Source: Purshia tridentata (Eukaryota; Streptophyta; Magnoliopsida; Rosales; Rosaceae). Taken from it: 64,000 nt of DNA. Every line of letters begins with the position of its first letter. The stretch's first letter is position 1. Both the position numbers and the translations under genes were made by a program. Below, one piece after another: positions 1 through 13,150 of the stretch. The stretch spans positions 1-64,000 of the forward strand of contig QANT01006385.1 of NCBI GenBank assembly GCA_003254885.1. Reading direction: 5' to 3'. The notes under the pieces were generated by a model. The model was not told where the DNA came from. It searched no databases and saw only the letters and a list, made by a program, of their open reading frames with translations.

Positions 1-2055
1 TCAAATTTTGATTTTTTTCTTTTAATTTTTCCAAATTTTTTATTATTTTATTTGGGGTATTTTTTTCTTTTATATTATTTTAAAGTTTAAATATTTTTGT
101 AGAGTTTTTTTCTTTTAAAATGTTTTAATTAAATTAAAAGGGTGTAAAATACTAATATTTTAATAACTTTTTGTCAAAATATGGAAAAAGATGAAAATGT
201 CCATGCCACGTCACCAATTTTAACGGATTGGTAACAGAGTTGACGGCAAGGGGTTAAGTGAAACACTAAAATGTGTTGTGAGGGATAAAATGAGAGAAAA
301 TAAATTACAGAGGATAAAATGAGACAAGTGTGTACTTTCAAGGAGTAAAAGAGATAATAAGCCTTTCCTTAATGATATATATAAAACTTAACCAAGAAGA
401 AATATTTAAAATTATTTTTAATTTATATTTTTAGTTTTGAATATGTACGAGAAAAGCAAACTTGAAACAATCAACACTTGCCAAAAAATGGAAAAAAAAA
501 TAAATTTGATTCATTCTAAATGCCAAAACGACGACGCTATCATCTTAAACGCTCACTTTGTGAGTTAAAATATGCATTAAAGAGCGCAACAAACCTTTAA
601 ATTGATTGAAAAAAACAAATTGCTTAAAATAATTAAATATATTAGATATTTAGAGTATAAGTACAAAAAAGAGGCATTGCAGTTGTTTCTTCACATGAGA
701 AATGTTGGCAACTAACACTTATCTTACTACCTACTCTGTGTTTCTTGTGCCACATATGGTTTTGCATGCAGTAAAGACAAAGCTTTTTATGCCACAAAGA
801 ATCATTAATTAAAGAGGATGAGATGATAATTAAAGTAGAACCCTGTTCTGGGTTAAGAAACTGGGGGTCCTTAAAGTTGGAACTTATTGGAAGGTGAGGG
901 CTTTGAGGGGAAGGGATATATCATCTTGAAGGCACAGTGAGTGAGGGTTCTGCGTCTGGACCTTTAGGTACGTGGGTTTTTTTTGTTAATTTTAGTTTTA
1001 ATTATTTAATTTTATTTATTTATGAGAATTTTGGTTTATATTAAATTTCAAAACTGAGAAATATAATCAAAGGTTACATAAGATTATGCCCCATTTGATT
1101 TGTAGGGTAACAACTGTTTAAGAAAAAAATTTCTTACTTGTTTCATCTACATATACCATATGTTTAAACAAAAAAGGTAAACGAAGATAATATTAATGAA
1201 TCCTTAGGATTTGGGGATTCTCATTTTTATTATCACATTTTATTCTTAATTTGTTGTCTAAATATTGATATCCAACATAAGTTTCACATTACAATCGGAT
1301 AATCATAAATTGTTGGATGAGTTATACAATTACAAACACATAGAGACACACGTATGATAAATATTGTTATATTAGTGCATCTTTTAAACTTATTTTATAA
1401 TTGTAACACAACAACGACAAAATTTAATTAATTATATTTATTTGTCGTATAGTTGTTGGTATCCAACATGGCTTTTACTTTATAGTTAGAAAATCTATAA
1501 ATTGTCGGATGTGTTATATAATTACAGACATATAGAGACACGCATACGATTGATATTGTTATATTAATATATTTCTTAAATTTATTTGATAATCGACAAA
1601 AAAAGATTCAGTATTACATTTTAATATTTTGTTATTTTTTATCTAGTTATCTAGTTATCAGTATTCAATATAAATTTTACTTTACATTTAAATAATTTAT
1701 AATTATGAGATGAACTACGCAATTACAGACATTTGTAGAGAGGCAGGCATAATGACTATCGTTATATTGGCGTATTTGCTAAACTTATTTCATAATCAAC
1801 GATAAAAAAAGAGATAAAAGTTCTCAAAGTGAAGCAAAAGAAAAGCTGAAACGTGTATTATTTTTGTTATATTATTTAGGTGTACATATGGAAAATCGAA
1901 AATGTGAATTTCCCGAGCATAAAGATTAAAGACTCTTTTTGTTCTCAAAAAGTATTTAAAGACTTTGTTTTGACTTTTTTGAGTCCCATCCGATTTAAAG
2001 AGACATGTGCCATAAAAAAAGGGAAAAAATAGAAAGTGGATAATTATTTATATTT
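1..2055. other. AT-rich 5' intergenic region
   Basis: No gene is visible. The first 400 bases are AT-rich and hold two copies of GGATAAAATGAGA about 30 bases apart, in a stretch that reads like a dispersed plant repeat, although I cannot name it. A block of three diverged tandem repeats (1250-1815) is listed separately. The last 200 bases become CT-rich, as is usual for a plant leader before the start codon at 2280. Confidence 0.6.
1250..1815 (+). repeat. three diverged tandem repeats, about 190-200 bp each
   Basis: Three successive blocks share the same order of landmarks: a 'ttgttgt/tagttgttggt' start, a 'tatccaacat' motif, an 'aattgttggatga' motif, 'aattacagacat...agagaggc/acac', 'attgttatatta' and an 'aaactta/tttataat' end. 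The key 'tgttggatg' motif recurs near 1311, 1503 and 1702, giving spacings of about 192 and 199 bases. Identity between neighbours looks moderate (roughly 70-80 percent by eye), so the duplication is old. No coding potential is apparent. Confidence 0.7.
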
Positions 2056-2279
2056 TTGGTAATATTCTCTCTCTCTCATCTGACGTGGCACACAGCATCT
2101 TATAATCTCCGAACAATTTCCCACCACTCCCACCAACATTTCACATTCAGTCATTCACATACCTCAAAACGGAAACAACCACCAACTCATCAACTCTCGG
2201 CGTCGTCCCAAGGGGAAGTTAATTCCCTCTCCTCTTCCCAATGCGGAGGAATAAACCCATCAACTCCCAACCAAATTAG

Positions 2280-5200
2280 ATGTCCGTTGCTACAATTTGT
2301 AATCCCATTGGCATCTTTTCCCTGATTCCTGAATCCGATTCCTTCTCACCCTCTCCATTCCCTCCTCTCCCCAAATGCCACCTATTTAACTCCACCATGC
2401 GAATTCCCAAGAAGCCCGTTTACTTCTGCCTATCTCTGTTTTCGCTTGCTGAACTCTCTTCCCCGTCTTCTTTCTCTTCTCGCCTTCGCTTTACTTCGGG
2501 ATTTACAGATCGCTCTCGCTCTCCCGGAAAACGGAGAGGGATTCATTCCGTAGGTTCGTCTTTGTTTGTTCATGTCTCTTTTTTTTTTTTTTTTTTTCTT
2601 CTCATTTCATTTTGAACTGAACCAGGTTTGTGATATAGCATCTTTTTAGGATTGGCTTCATTCATGTTAAGCTGGTGGTTGATGTTTTTTCGTTTTTTAT
2701 TTTCTTTTTTGTTATCAATTTTGTTTAGGAGTTCGTAGGTAGAGATGGTTTAAACTTTGAAGTCTTGTTTGTGGGGGTGTTTGTACTGAGAGCACAGAGC
2801 TTTTTCTTTAATTGAGAAATTGGATTTTTAGGTGTTTCCTGGAGCGTAGCTTGGAGGATTCTTAGAGTTGGAACTTAGCGAGGTGCACTGTGAGCTCTTT
2901 GTTTGACACTGCAGGTAAGATGTCCAGGTTTTTTTATTATAGGACTGGGGGTTTCTTCTTCTTCTTCTTCTTTATTTTCTTCTTTTTATTTTCTTTTTCA
3001 GTAAGAAAAGGACTTGTAGCTTGGGAAGTTTTCAAAAAAGGTGGGATAAAGAATTGAGGGATAATGAATATTTGAGAGCTGTTTATTTCACCTTTAGGTT
3101 GATTATTTAAGACACAACAGCTTGCTGAAAGATAATAACTGTCTGTTTTTTTGGCATTGTTGCATGTCTATCATGTTTTGATATGTTATGTACGTACCAC
3201 CTTCTAAAAAGTACTGCATCTGTTCATAATCTAGAGCTATGTTTTGTATATACATTGTATATACTAATTTAGTTGAGAGAAATTTGAAATTGTTGTTTGC
3301 TGTCATCATTCTAGTTCACCATTAGGAGCTCTAAATTTCTGTTCCCCTGCTAAAATCTATCAGGAGGTAATCAATTGCGTGCCAGCTATTCAATGGAAAA
3401 GAACCACGAGACTGATGTTGTAGGTGAAAAGTCATCACGCTTTCTGCATATAGGTTCTGGTGACGACGGTCAAGAACCATGTGTATGGTCATCTCCAGAA
3501 GGTGGACGCAAAATTGATATAAGAAAGCAGATTTTCTGCAACAGATCGTTGAATATGAAGGGTATTGTTGCAGTAGGGTTTGATATGGATTACACTTTGG
3601 CACAATACAAGCCAGAAACCTTTGAATCTCTTGCATATGAAGGCACTATCAGGAAATTAGTGTATGATTTAGGATATCCTCGTGAGGTTTGTCTGTTTTC
3701 TCATTTATCCTTTCTTTTTCTGGAAGAAATTGATGTTGCTATCATGCCACATGTTCAATTATTATGGTTATAGATTTCAGTTGACCCAACAATGTATTCT
3801 TAGTTAATGTATTTCTGTGAAATGCTTGGCAAACTTCGTTTACTACAATTCTTAAATTTTGAGCAATATAAAGTATGATGATGAAGAACAAATACCTGGT
3901 GTAGTTGCTGGATTGGTCATTTGATTGGAAGTACATGGTCAGAGGCTTGGTTCTTGATAAGAAGAGGGGCAACATCTTGAAGGTCAACCCTGTTTATTTA
4001 ATTTGTTGCAATTTTTAAAAAAAAAATTTTGGTCAATCCAAGTTGGGTTGGATTTTTTTTCTTTCTTGCATGCATGAACCTATGAGTGGGACACTTGAAT
4101 TTATGGTTGTGCAGATGGATCGCCATAAGTATGTGAAAGTAGCATACCATGGATTCAATGAGTTGTCTAAGGAAGATAAAGTTGGTACCTATGGAAATAC
4201 CTTGATACGGGATTCCTTTGACGAGCCTGACTATGCTCTCATTGATACCCTTTTCTCTCTAGCTGAAGCCTACATGTTTGCCCAATTGGTTGACTTTAAA
4301 GACAAAAATCCTGGAAAAGTTCCAGGCGGTGTTGAGTAAGAATATGACTTGCTTTGTGGTTGATAAACTTCTGATATATCAGTATCTTATTTATTTTTTT
4401 TTCATTTTCAGTTATGCTCATATGTACAAAGATGTTCGAGCTGCAGTTGATTTGTGCCACCGTGATGGAACTTTAAAGCAAATGGTTGCAAAAGATCCTA
4501 AAAGGTAAGGATAAACGTAGCATTTTTGTTTCACAGAATATAATCTATCAGTAGTTGAAGGTAAAACAATCTTACTCACCCTTTCTGCTTATTGCTACAA
4601 GGTATATCAATGAAGATACCTCCATAGTTCCCTTGCTCAAAATGCTGAGAGATTCTGGTCGTTCTACATTTTTGGTGACAAACAGGTATTTATGCTTCTT
4701 TTATTATTTTTATAGCTTTAATTTGAAAATTTTATGGATATTATTGATGAACACATTTTTTTGTACATCTTACAGTTTATGGGACTACACAAACATTGTA
4801 ATGAATTTCCTCTGTGAGTCACGTACATTGGATGGCATTAGAAAATGCAATTTTGACTGGCTTCATTACTTTGACGTTGTCATCACTGGCAGGTCGTATA
4901 ATTTACTTTCCTCTACTTTTGCTTTATTTTGTTCTCTATCATTATATTAACATTCAGATTGTTAATTTTTTAACCTGAAGAAATGATATATGCATTTTAG
5001 TAGTGGAGTTTGCCAAGGATTTTATAATATTTTTATGGTAACATCTATATCATAGTTACTGCCACTTTACTAACTGTTAGAAGCATTGTTCGTACAGTGC
5101 AAAGCCTGGCTTTTTCCTTGACGGCAATCGTGCTAATCTTTTTGAAGTTGAACATGAGTCTGGGATGCTACTTAATACTGACAATGGCTCTCCTATGGCT

Positions 5201-7061
5201 CAGGTAGGTATATTAATGTTGTCAACTCATGTCTAGCCAATCATACTGTTGTATATTCTTCTTTTATTAGTTTTCTTTTTTTGATTTTTTATTTTACATG
5301 AAAGGTTGGAAGTTCTTCACCAGAATTATCATTGAAGGGACATACTAAGGCTTGTAGAGTTTTCCAGGTACTCTTTTAAATGCTATCTAGTGGATAAGAG
5401 ACTTATATTCATATGTTTATGTTAATTAGAGTACATGGATTCACTACCATCTTTATCTTCTTTAATACTATTTTTTTTTCTTTTAAACACAATGCCGCTT
5501 AATTTTGAAATCTGAGTGATGATTCTTTTGAAATTCATGTTTCAGGGAGGCAGTGTTGGTCATCTGCACAAACTGCTTTCAATTGAGTCAAGCTCACAGG
5601 TGAACTATTCTTTCCTGGAAGTTTCATGGGCAAGTAAATAGTATTTTAGCATGAAAAGTTTCTTTCAAGTGTCCTCAAATTTAAACAATGCAGCCCTGGG
5701 CCTTTTCTGAAGTTCTAATGAATATCAGTCTAGGTAGTTGCTTCAAAATTTTCCACCTGTTGATTGTTGAGGTCAAATGCCGTGTCTTCCCATTTTGAAC
5801 TTTTGATGCTTAATTCTAATAACTTGTACAATTTTGAGTAGGTTCTCTATGTTGGGGATCATATTTATGGAGATATTTTGCGCAGCAAAAAGGTTCTTGG
5901 TACTAAATCTAAAAGTTTTCCTGTATTTTTTTCTATTTTAATCCTCTTGTCTGTGTCCCTTTTTTATAATGTATATCTTTTCTTTCTTTATTCCTTTTCC
6001 ATTCTTTCCCCCCATGTGATTCGTTTTGCCTATTTTCATGTCTTTATGATTAGGGTGGAGAACAATGCTTGTTGTTCCAGAGCTGGAGAGGGAGGTTGAA
6101 CTCCTCTGGCAATTGAGAGATACCCGCAAGGTGTTTCTATAACTCATTAAAGTGCTTAGTTTGGGTGTCATAATTAACTAGCTCAATTAGAATCTAAACT
6201 TATATCACTGGTTTCATGCAGCAACTTCGATTGTTGAGGAATGAGCGTGATATCATTGAAGACAAATTTCATCATTTGAAGTGGTCTCTGAAGTCCGTAT
6301 CTGTCTAGAATGCCATATTGTTCTCCTTTCCTTTTTTTTTTTCTCTTTTTTTTTGGGGAGAGTTTTAAAACGAAGTGAGATTGCTTTGTTCAGGTTTGAA
6401 GATATCAGTGCTGAGGAGAAGCAAAAATTATCTTCTGAGTACAATGCTTTGGAGGTTAGGCTGTGAAACTTATATTCCAGCCACGTACTTAAATATGTTG
6501 CTTAAGTGTTGTAAAAATTATATTGATTATTTTCTTAATGGTTTAATTTTATAGTTTGAAAGGGATCGAGTGCGGCTCAGTCATCAACAGGCTCAACGTG
6601 AATGTCACCAAATGGTAGTGATCTCTCTTGTAACACAAAATGTGCTTCCTAGTTCCTAGGCTTGAGAGGTGGTCTGTTGAGTCAGTTAAATTTGGTTTCA
6701 AGAATATTGACTTGCTTGGTTTGCCAATAATTGCAGTTTCACAAGGTTTGGGGACAACTCATGAAGACTGGTTATCAGAACTCTCGCTTTGCACATCAGG
6801 TGAGATGTACCTTCCACGCCAGAACTGTTGGACATAAGATTAAGATGACCTCAATTAAGTCATCAATTGGATTATGTTTTTGGTATTTGTACCTTGTAAA
6901 TTGGAATATTGTTTTTCAAGCGTCTTTTTATGTTGCAGGTCGAGCGATTCGCCTGCCTTTATACCAGCCAAGTATCGAACTTGAGCCTGTATTCTCCAGA
7001 TAAATACTACAGACCCAGTGAAGACTACATGCCCCATGAATTTGATATCATTACCTTGTGA
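2280..7061 (+). CDS. HAD-superfamily (IG) 5'-nucleotidase, 17 exons, 641 aa
   Basis: Predicted 5'-nucleotidase that removes phosphate from nucleoside monophosphates, of the cytosolic purine 5'-nucleotidase (NT5C2-like) branch of the HAD fold. I place exons at 2280-2553, 3364-3686, 3905-3982, 4115-4335, 4412-4504, 4602-4685, 4776-4892, 5098-5203, 5305-5367, 5546-5599, 5842-5899, 6054-6130, 6222-6292, 6394-6454, 6555-6614, 6737-6799 and 6939-7061; all are GT-AG and phases match throughout. HAD motif I is FDMDYT with the nucleophile and proton-donor aspartates at about residues 165 and 167; motif II is in FLVTNS; the motif III/IV region is VGDHIYGDILRSKK. The total of 641 residues fits the Arabidopsis relatives (about 642). 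Exon 1 encodes about 91 residues of Ser/Arg-rich sequence before the conserved part and could be an organelle-targeting leader; a later ATG at 3393 is an alternative start. The exon 13 donor (AA|GTCCGT) is weak but required by the reading frame. Confidence 0.93.
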
Positions 7062-7906
7062 AGCATGTTTGAACCTTTTCGGGGGAGCATAGTTAACTGT
7101 TTGGCTTTGAAAAGCTTAAATAGGGCTTGCATCGAAGCATTTTCCCCTCTTCGATTGATTTGCTCCAATATAATGTCGTAAAAGAATTGCTTAAGCGCGT
7201 ACTATTTTGAGACATTTACCATCTAAGTGGTAAAAACTTTTCTTATCAGAATTTAGGTAGAACAATGTTGATGCCATGGATGCCGTAGTTTCTTGCCTTT
7301 TGCTTCTCAATATCAATTTCACTTGAATATGTTATTTCATAATTCCAGTATGCAAAGTGTTGATTAATTTTTTAAAACCCAAACATTCAAGTAACTTTAG
7401 TGGTTTATATAATCTAACCTACCCACTTGGAATTTGATAAATTTTGCTAGAAATCAAGTATAAAAACGGATGAACACTAAGTCAGTCAGGCATGTCAGTT
7501 CTCGAGAATTTTATTTTTTTTAATTTTTTTTCGGCAACCCTGCAATTTGAAATCTGATCAGGAAAATTGTTCATGTATAAGTATAACCTAATTTCTGAAC
7601 AATTTGGAACATGAATGTCCCAAGAATTTCTAATCCACAACAATTTTATACTCTCGTAGTATCTATTTATAAAGCAACTATGCAGCTTATTTTTGACAAT
7701 AAACAAGCTTTCATAACCACTAGGAATCTGGCTCAGCTTGAATCTGACTTCACTGAAGGGTCAGCTTACCTGCGTATCTTCATCTAGCTTAACCTCGATG
7801 CAACACAATGACACTGGCAGCTGTGACCATGGAATTCTGTTCAGCAGATAGTGAATGTGAAGACTACACCATCGTCATCATATACAAATCACAAGCAGTC
7901 TTTCAG
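7062..7906. other. intergenic spacer between convergent genes
   Basis: This 0.85 kb spacer separates the stop codons of two convergent genes. It must contain both 3' UTRs and polyadenylation regions. I see no further coding or structural feature. Confidence 0.7.
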
Positions 7907-10900
7907 CTAATGCCTCTCAACATCTTGAATCTCGTTTGGCTCGGGAAAAATTTCACTGGATAACCTTTTATTTGAAGAGGAGAACTCGTTTCCACCTGCT
8001 TGCCCTGACTGTTTTAAGCCAGTGATATGGCCAGGAACAGTAGCACGCTCTGATGAGCTGTGCCGCCAGCTACCAAAGAAAGCAGCACTCCAGGATCTTC
8101 TAGACGAAGTTGTGCGCAGCCTTGCAGAGCTCGAATTGTCTTCCCTCACCACCTTTAGAGGGTTTTCCAATGCTTTAAGGATGTATCTCATCAGGGGACG
8201 CTTGGAAGGCTTGGGGTTAAGGCAGGACCTGGCCACGATCGCCATGGCCCATACCTCTTCCAATAGATCCTCATCTACTATTAGAGATGGGTCAACAATC
8301 TTGGTCACCAGTTCCTTGTCATATATGCTGATGTAACGCGCTGTGTGATCCAACCACTCTCTTGTCGATGCATCATCTGATTTGCTGATACCAAGCTTAC
8401 CCGTCACAAGCTCAAGTAAGACCTTCCCGAAACAGTACACATCATAAGCACAAGTCGCTGATGACAATGAGGCTGTCCATCAACAAAGAAACAAATAAAT
8501 GAATTTTCTTTTCCAGACTACGATTGAAACGAATCTAAGGATGACACGCTAATTGGCTTCCACAAGCCTAGCAAGATATATCCCTGGGTTATTTGCTTCA
8601 GCCGAGACTAGAGTATTGTATTAGCTTTGAGGGGAGGGGAATAAGATTAGTAAAGAAAAATTTCAAAAGAAAAGTTTTTTAGTAGATATACGTACCAGAA
8701 GGGCTTTGCTCAGAGGATCTGCACAACACAGAGAGGAAATGGTTCACATGTGTCTATTATATTCTTATGTAAAATAGCAGATAAAAGTATCCCTGAACTA
8801 TAATTTGATGAAAAATGCCAGAGATCACATGTATGTACTTACTGTTGTTTCCGCAACAATCTTGTGATCACGTTTTGGTTAGCATCCCCTTCTTGCACAC
8901 GGACCTCACTCAAGCTTCCAAGTCGGACCTCAAATTTATCATCAAGAAGTATACTGCTTGCTTGAACATCTCTTCAACCACCAAAAATAAATTTTCAATA
9001 CCTATTCAACTTAATAAACTAAACTGAAGTTTGCAAATACAGCTAAATTAAAGATGGAAGTGACTCTGGGAACTAAAGTCTTGAATGAGGGACACCAAGT
9101 GTAAAACATGGCCTACCATCAACTCGTTTGCCTCCAGTTTCAGAACTAGTTGTAATCATAAACTATCACCGCAAAATCTTTATTTAGTTCAACAAGAAGC
9201 CTCTGCTCCATAACTGACTAAGGAGGTTACTAAGGAAAATATATCAGACCATAAATAACTTGAGCTAAAATGTTTTCATTCACTATAAAGAACTAAATTC
9301 TAATTTGCAAAGGGCAGAAGTTAAAATGATTCTAACTCACTATGAAGCATGAATGATGGAAATAAGATGTCAAACCAAAATTAAATTAGAAAAAGTTGAC
9401 TGGTTAAAATGAAGAAAGAACAATAATAGCTGAAAGTAAGTTGAATAATACCTGTGAACAAGGGGTGGGCTGCAATCATGATGTAGGTAAGATAGGACTT
9501 CCGCAGCTCCAATTGCAATTTTTAATCTTGTAATCCAATCCAGGGACTGTAAATTGCCATCTTCTGATTTGGTCACTCTGTGCAAGGAACTAGCCAAGTC
9601 TCCATTTGGCATATATTTGTAAACCAGAAGCTTCTCACTCTCGTGCTCCAAGCAGTGCCCCAAAAGTGGGACCAATCTTGTATGTGAAACCTTGCTGAAT
9701 AAATCAATCTCAATCATATACGATTCTTTCTTGAAGGTATGCAAATCTACCCTTTTAATAACTACAGGGAAACCACTCAACATGCACCCGTGGAATAGGT
9801 CTCCAGAGTGTCCGTGTTTTATAAGATTTGCTTCACTAAAATCACCAGTGAATTGGAGAATCTGCTCATAGGTAAATGAATCTCCTGGACCTGATACGTA
9901 GACAAGATCTTTAGGGAGTGAAAGGTCATCTCCATCTGGAACAGGCCCAACATTTGCACTTCCTCGTTCATTTGTGGCTTTGTTACACATTTTCTGGAGC
10001 ATTACCAGAACCAGTACCAAAATCACAATGAAGCCAAGTCCACCAAATATCCCGACCAGAATAAATACTAATCGATTTGTTCTCTTCGGGTCAGGTTCTA
10101 GAAGTGGTGGCTGGGTTGGCTCTAGGGCCCCAAAACCATCAAAAGTTAAACCTCTCTTATCATAAAACTGCATACAATCCTGAAAACTCCTCTGGTTTGG
10201 TACCATCTGTAGGCAATTTCTAGTAAGAGTAGCATTGCTTTGACTATCTTCCAATACCTTGCCCTGGAAAAAGTTAGAAGACAAATCAATTGAACCAAAT
10301 TTCCCAAGAGGAGAAGTCAAATTTCCATATAAGAGATTATCAGCGAGGTTGATCACAGCACCACTAAGACTACTATTTGAACTCAGGCTTGGAAGAGCTC
10401 CTGTAAACTTGTTGCTGGATGCATCAAGAAAGCGCAACCTGGGAATTGACCACAATGCACCAGGAAGAGCGCCATCAAGTTTATTCCCGCTCAGAACTAG
10501 AACTTCCAGCTGAGGAAGACTCAAAAACAAGCCCTCCAACAATGAACCTTCTAGACTATTATCTCCAATCTCCATCGTCCTCAAACTCCTCAACCCTCTC
10601 AATTCCACAGGCAACGACCCAGACAAAGAATTCTTGCTAAGATCAAGCTCAAGCAACTGGGAAAGGTTACCAAACTGAATAGGTATGGAATCAGTGAGAC
10701 TATTATCAGACAGGTTCAAGAACTGAAGTCTTGGGAGGGTACCTAAACCTGGTGGAATTGGCCCAGAAAAGAAATTTGAAGAAAGGTCAAGCCTTGTAAG
10801 ATTTCCAAGAGAGGCAAAACCAGAAGGTATAGACCCAGTAAGCGAATTACGCGAAAGATCAAGAACCACCAACTCTGCTAAGTCTCCCAATGCAGAAGGC

Positions 10901-11436
10901 ACAATACCAGTAATTTCATTGCCAGATAAATACAAAGAAGTAAGCTTACTCATACTACCAAGCGACTGAGGAATAGGACCAATAACTGAAGCAGACCTAA
11001 GATCAAGCACCTGGACAGTACTAAGTCTTTGGCCAAACCATTCGGGTATAGACCCAGGAAGCGAAAACCCAGAGGCATTGAAAGAAGCCAAGAGGGTGAA
11101 GTTGGCTAATGAATCGACGGAGAACTCGGGGTTGCGCCGCCCAACCCGACTTCGGGTTAACCCGGACAGAGTGATCCCAGTGACGCGGCCATTCTGGCAT
11201 TGAACTCCGATCCAGGACGAACAAGGTTCGGCCTTTATGGGCCAGTCTCTGCCTCTGAGGCCCAACGATGACCGGAGGTCCAGTAAAGCCGACCGTTCAA
11301 CGCCGGAGCTTAAAGGAGCTTGCTGGGCTAAACCGCACTGAATGAAGAACAAGACTAGCGCTATTGCCAAGGCGCCAACTTGGGCTCCCATTCCCACTGC
11401 TATTTCAGTTTGTGATAACATACGGTGCATTTTCAT
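7907..11436 (-). CDS. LRR receptor-like protein kinase with degenerate kinase domain, 4 exons, 900 aa
   Basis: Plasma-membrane receptor-like kinase. Exons on the minus strand are 9452-11436, 8843-8971, 8696-8718 (only 23 nt) and 7907-8472. The first ATG in frame is at 11436; the open frame extends further upstream only through non-ATG codons. Residues 1 to about 38 form a signal peptide (core ALAIALVLFFIQCGLAQQ). An N-terminal LRR cap with an SSWIGVQC motif is followed by about ten plant-type LRRs (LxxLxLSxNxLTGSIP), a transmembrane segment at about 454-481, and a kinase domain from about residue 535. The ATP-anchoring lysine is kept (VVIK, K561), but the glycine loop is degenerate, the catalytic loop reads HRDVQASS instead of HRDLKxxN, and the DFG position reads LGS (679-681). 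It is therefore probably a pseudokinase that signals through partners. It resembles the Arabidopsis At2g16250 group (from memory). Confidence 0.9.
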
Positions 11437-13008
11437 GATGGGCAATGGAGGTTCTTCTTCTTTTTCTTTTTCTTCTTTGTGTCCTTCAGCTCTGTGATTG
11501 CTTTTAAGCAATATAAGAAATACACAATGGACAAATGAAGAGTTTCTTTCTTTTCTTTCTGTTCTGTGCTTTGTTGCACTTAGTAATTGAAAATCTTACA
11601 AAGCAGTTAGCTCTAAAGGAAGAGCATTTAATGACAAATTGACGTAAGTGAGGACTGTGCCCAACCAACCGCCAAGGCTGTTGTCTATGACCAGCACTGA
11701 GTCACTTTCAGAGTCTCCCCAGAGTAGCCATTAATGAAGCCAGGACTCTGGTAGGGATAGCTTTTGTTTCGAGTGGGGGAGAGTTATGGCTTTGGAGGTG
11801 TGGTGGTGGTGGTGGTGGTGGTGGATATCAATTATCATATGGGTTTTGCAATCGCCAATCTCCGTGAGGCTATTGGATTCTTGGTTGACTTGAGAATTAC
11901 TGTTTTGGTCCTGCTGCTGTGGGATTGTGTTTGGAGGGGAATCATATTATCATTATTATTATTATTAAACAAACAAATCATTATCTGTGCATGTCGCTAC
12001 TCGCGAGCTTTTATCATACAATTCAAAGGCTACTACTATTATCTGATCTTTGATTTTTCTTTCTCTCTTTTCTTAAATGGAATTATTGGTTGGCGTGAAT
12101 CGTGAATCGTGATAATGATCATTTAATTTGTTTCTTTTTTTCTAAGCAAAATTTTGGCCAAAATTATAATAATAAGAAAAATTCCCAGCCCCCTGTTTCC
12201 TGTTATATATTTTTCTTTCCTGTTATTTTATTGAATATGATCTTGAATTGCAAATTCCAATTCAGAGAAGATCAGATACGTCCTTTTCTTTCTTTTAAAA
12301 AGGTCCCTGTACGATGTCGTTTTTTGCTAGAAAGAAATGACATTAAGGAGCCATGCACTCTCACACGGTGTATTATTTATTTTAGTGAATCATTTAAGTT
12401 CATCTGAAAAGACGAGAAACATATTAAGTTCATAGATATCCATAATTTTCTCTGCCACAAAATCTAGACATCCAAATATAAAAAAAATAATAGTATCAGA
12501 CCAAAATAAATAAATAAAAATAAGTACAAGTATGAATGAAGCATGAATTTGATGGGGCCACAGGGGTGTAGAAAAGCTGAACCCGCCAAAAATTGAAAGG
12601 CGGCTAACATGCATTTTCTAGTCAAACACAACTCTAACAATTTTCCAATCCAATAACCAATAATAAAGGCTAAAAAAGCGATGGAAGTGATAAAAAAAGT
12701 GATAACTAGTCCAACACCGACAAATAACTTCCAAACGAAAACTAATCATTTTATAGATCTCAAATTTATATTCTAAATTAAATTTTAAATATAAATATAA
12801 ATAATTTTTATATGAATTATATATTAATCAATAAAATATTGATATAATTTATTATTCAAATTTAAAATAAAAATTTTAACGCTCCTCAACCAAAATAATT
12901 AGACGTGGCAATTTCCAACGCGTAGTCTCACGTGGACCCGACAGTCTGCGCGTTATACTAGCCTGGCAACTTTGAACATGAAAGTCATAACAAAATTAAT
13001 TAAGGTCC

Positions 13009-13150
13009 AAAGAGTCCAGATTTCTGTGGGTTTTCAGTGGGCCCAATATGGCCCAACAGTCTTCTTTAACATTTGCTCCCGTCATAGGATGTGGGCTAAG
13101 AGTCCAAGTTTCTCTGGGCTTCTACTGGGCCTCCAGTGGCCCAATTTGGC
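13009..13150 (+). repeat. diverged direct repeat with TGGGCC/GGCCCA motifs
   Basis: Two copies, about 13009-13060 and 13097-13150, share the order AAGAGTCCA, TTTCT(G/C)TGGG, a TGGGCC motif and GGCCCAA. TGGGCC/GGCCCA is the plant 'site II' element known in promoters of growth and ribosomal protein genes and bound by TCP factors. No gene start lies close by, so a promoter role is only a possibility. Confidence 0.55.

Noticed and set aside
11437-11511. Upstream extension of the receptor kinase frame
   Set aside because: It has no ATG; the extra residues would precede the signal peptide.
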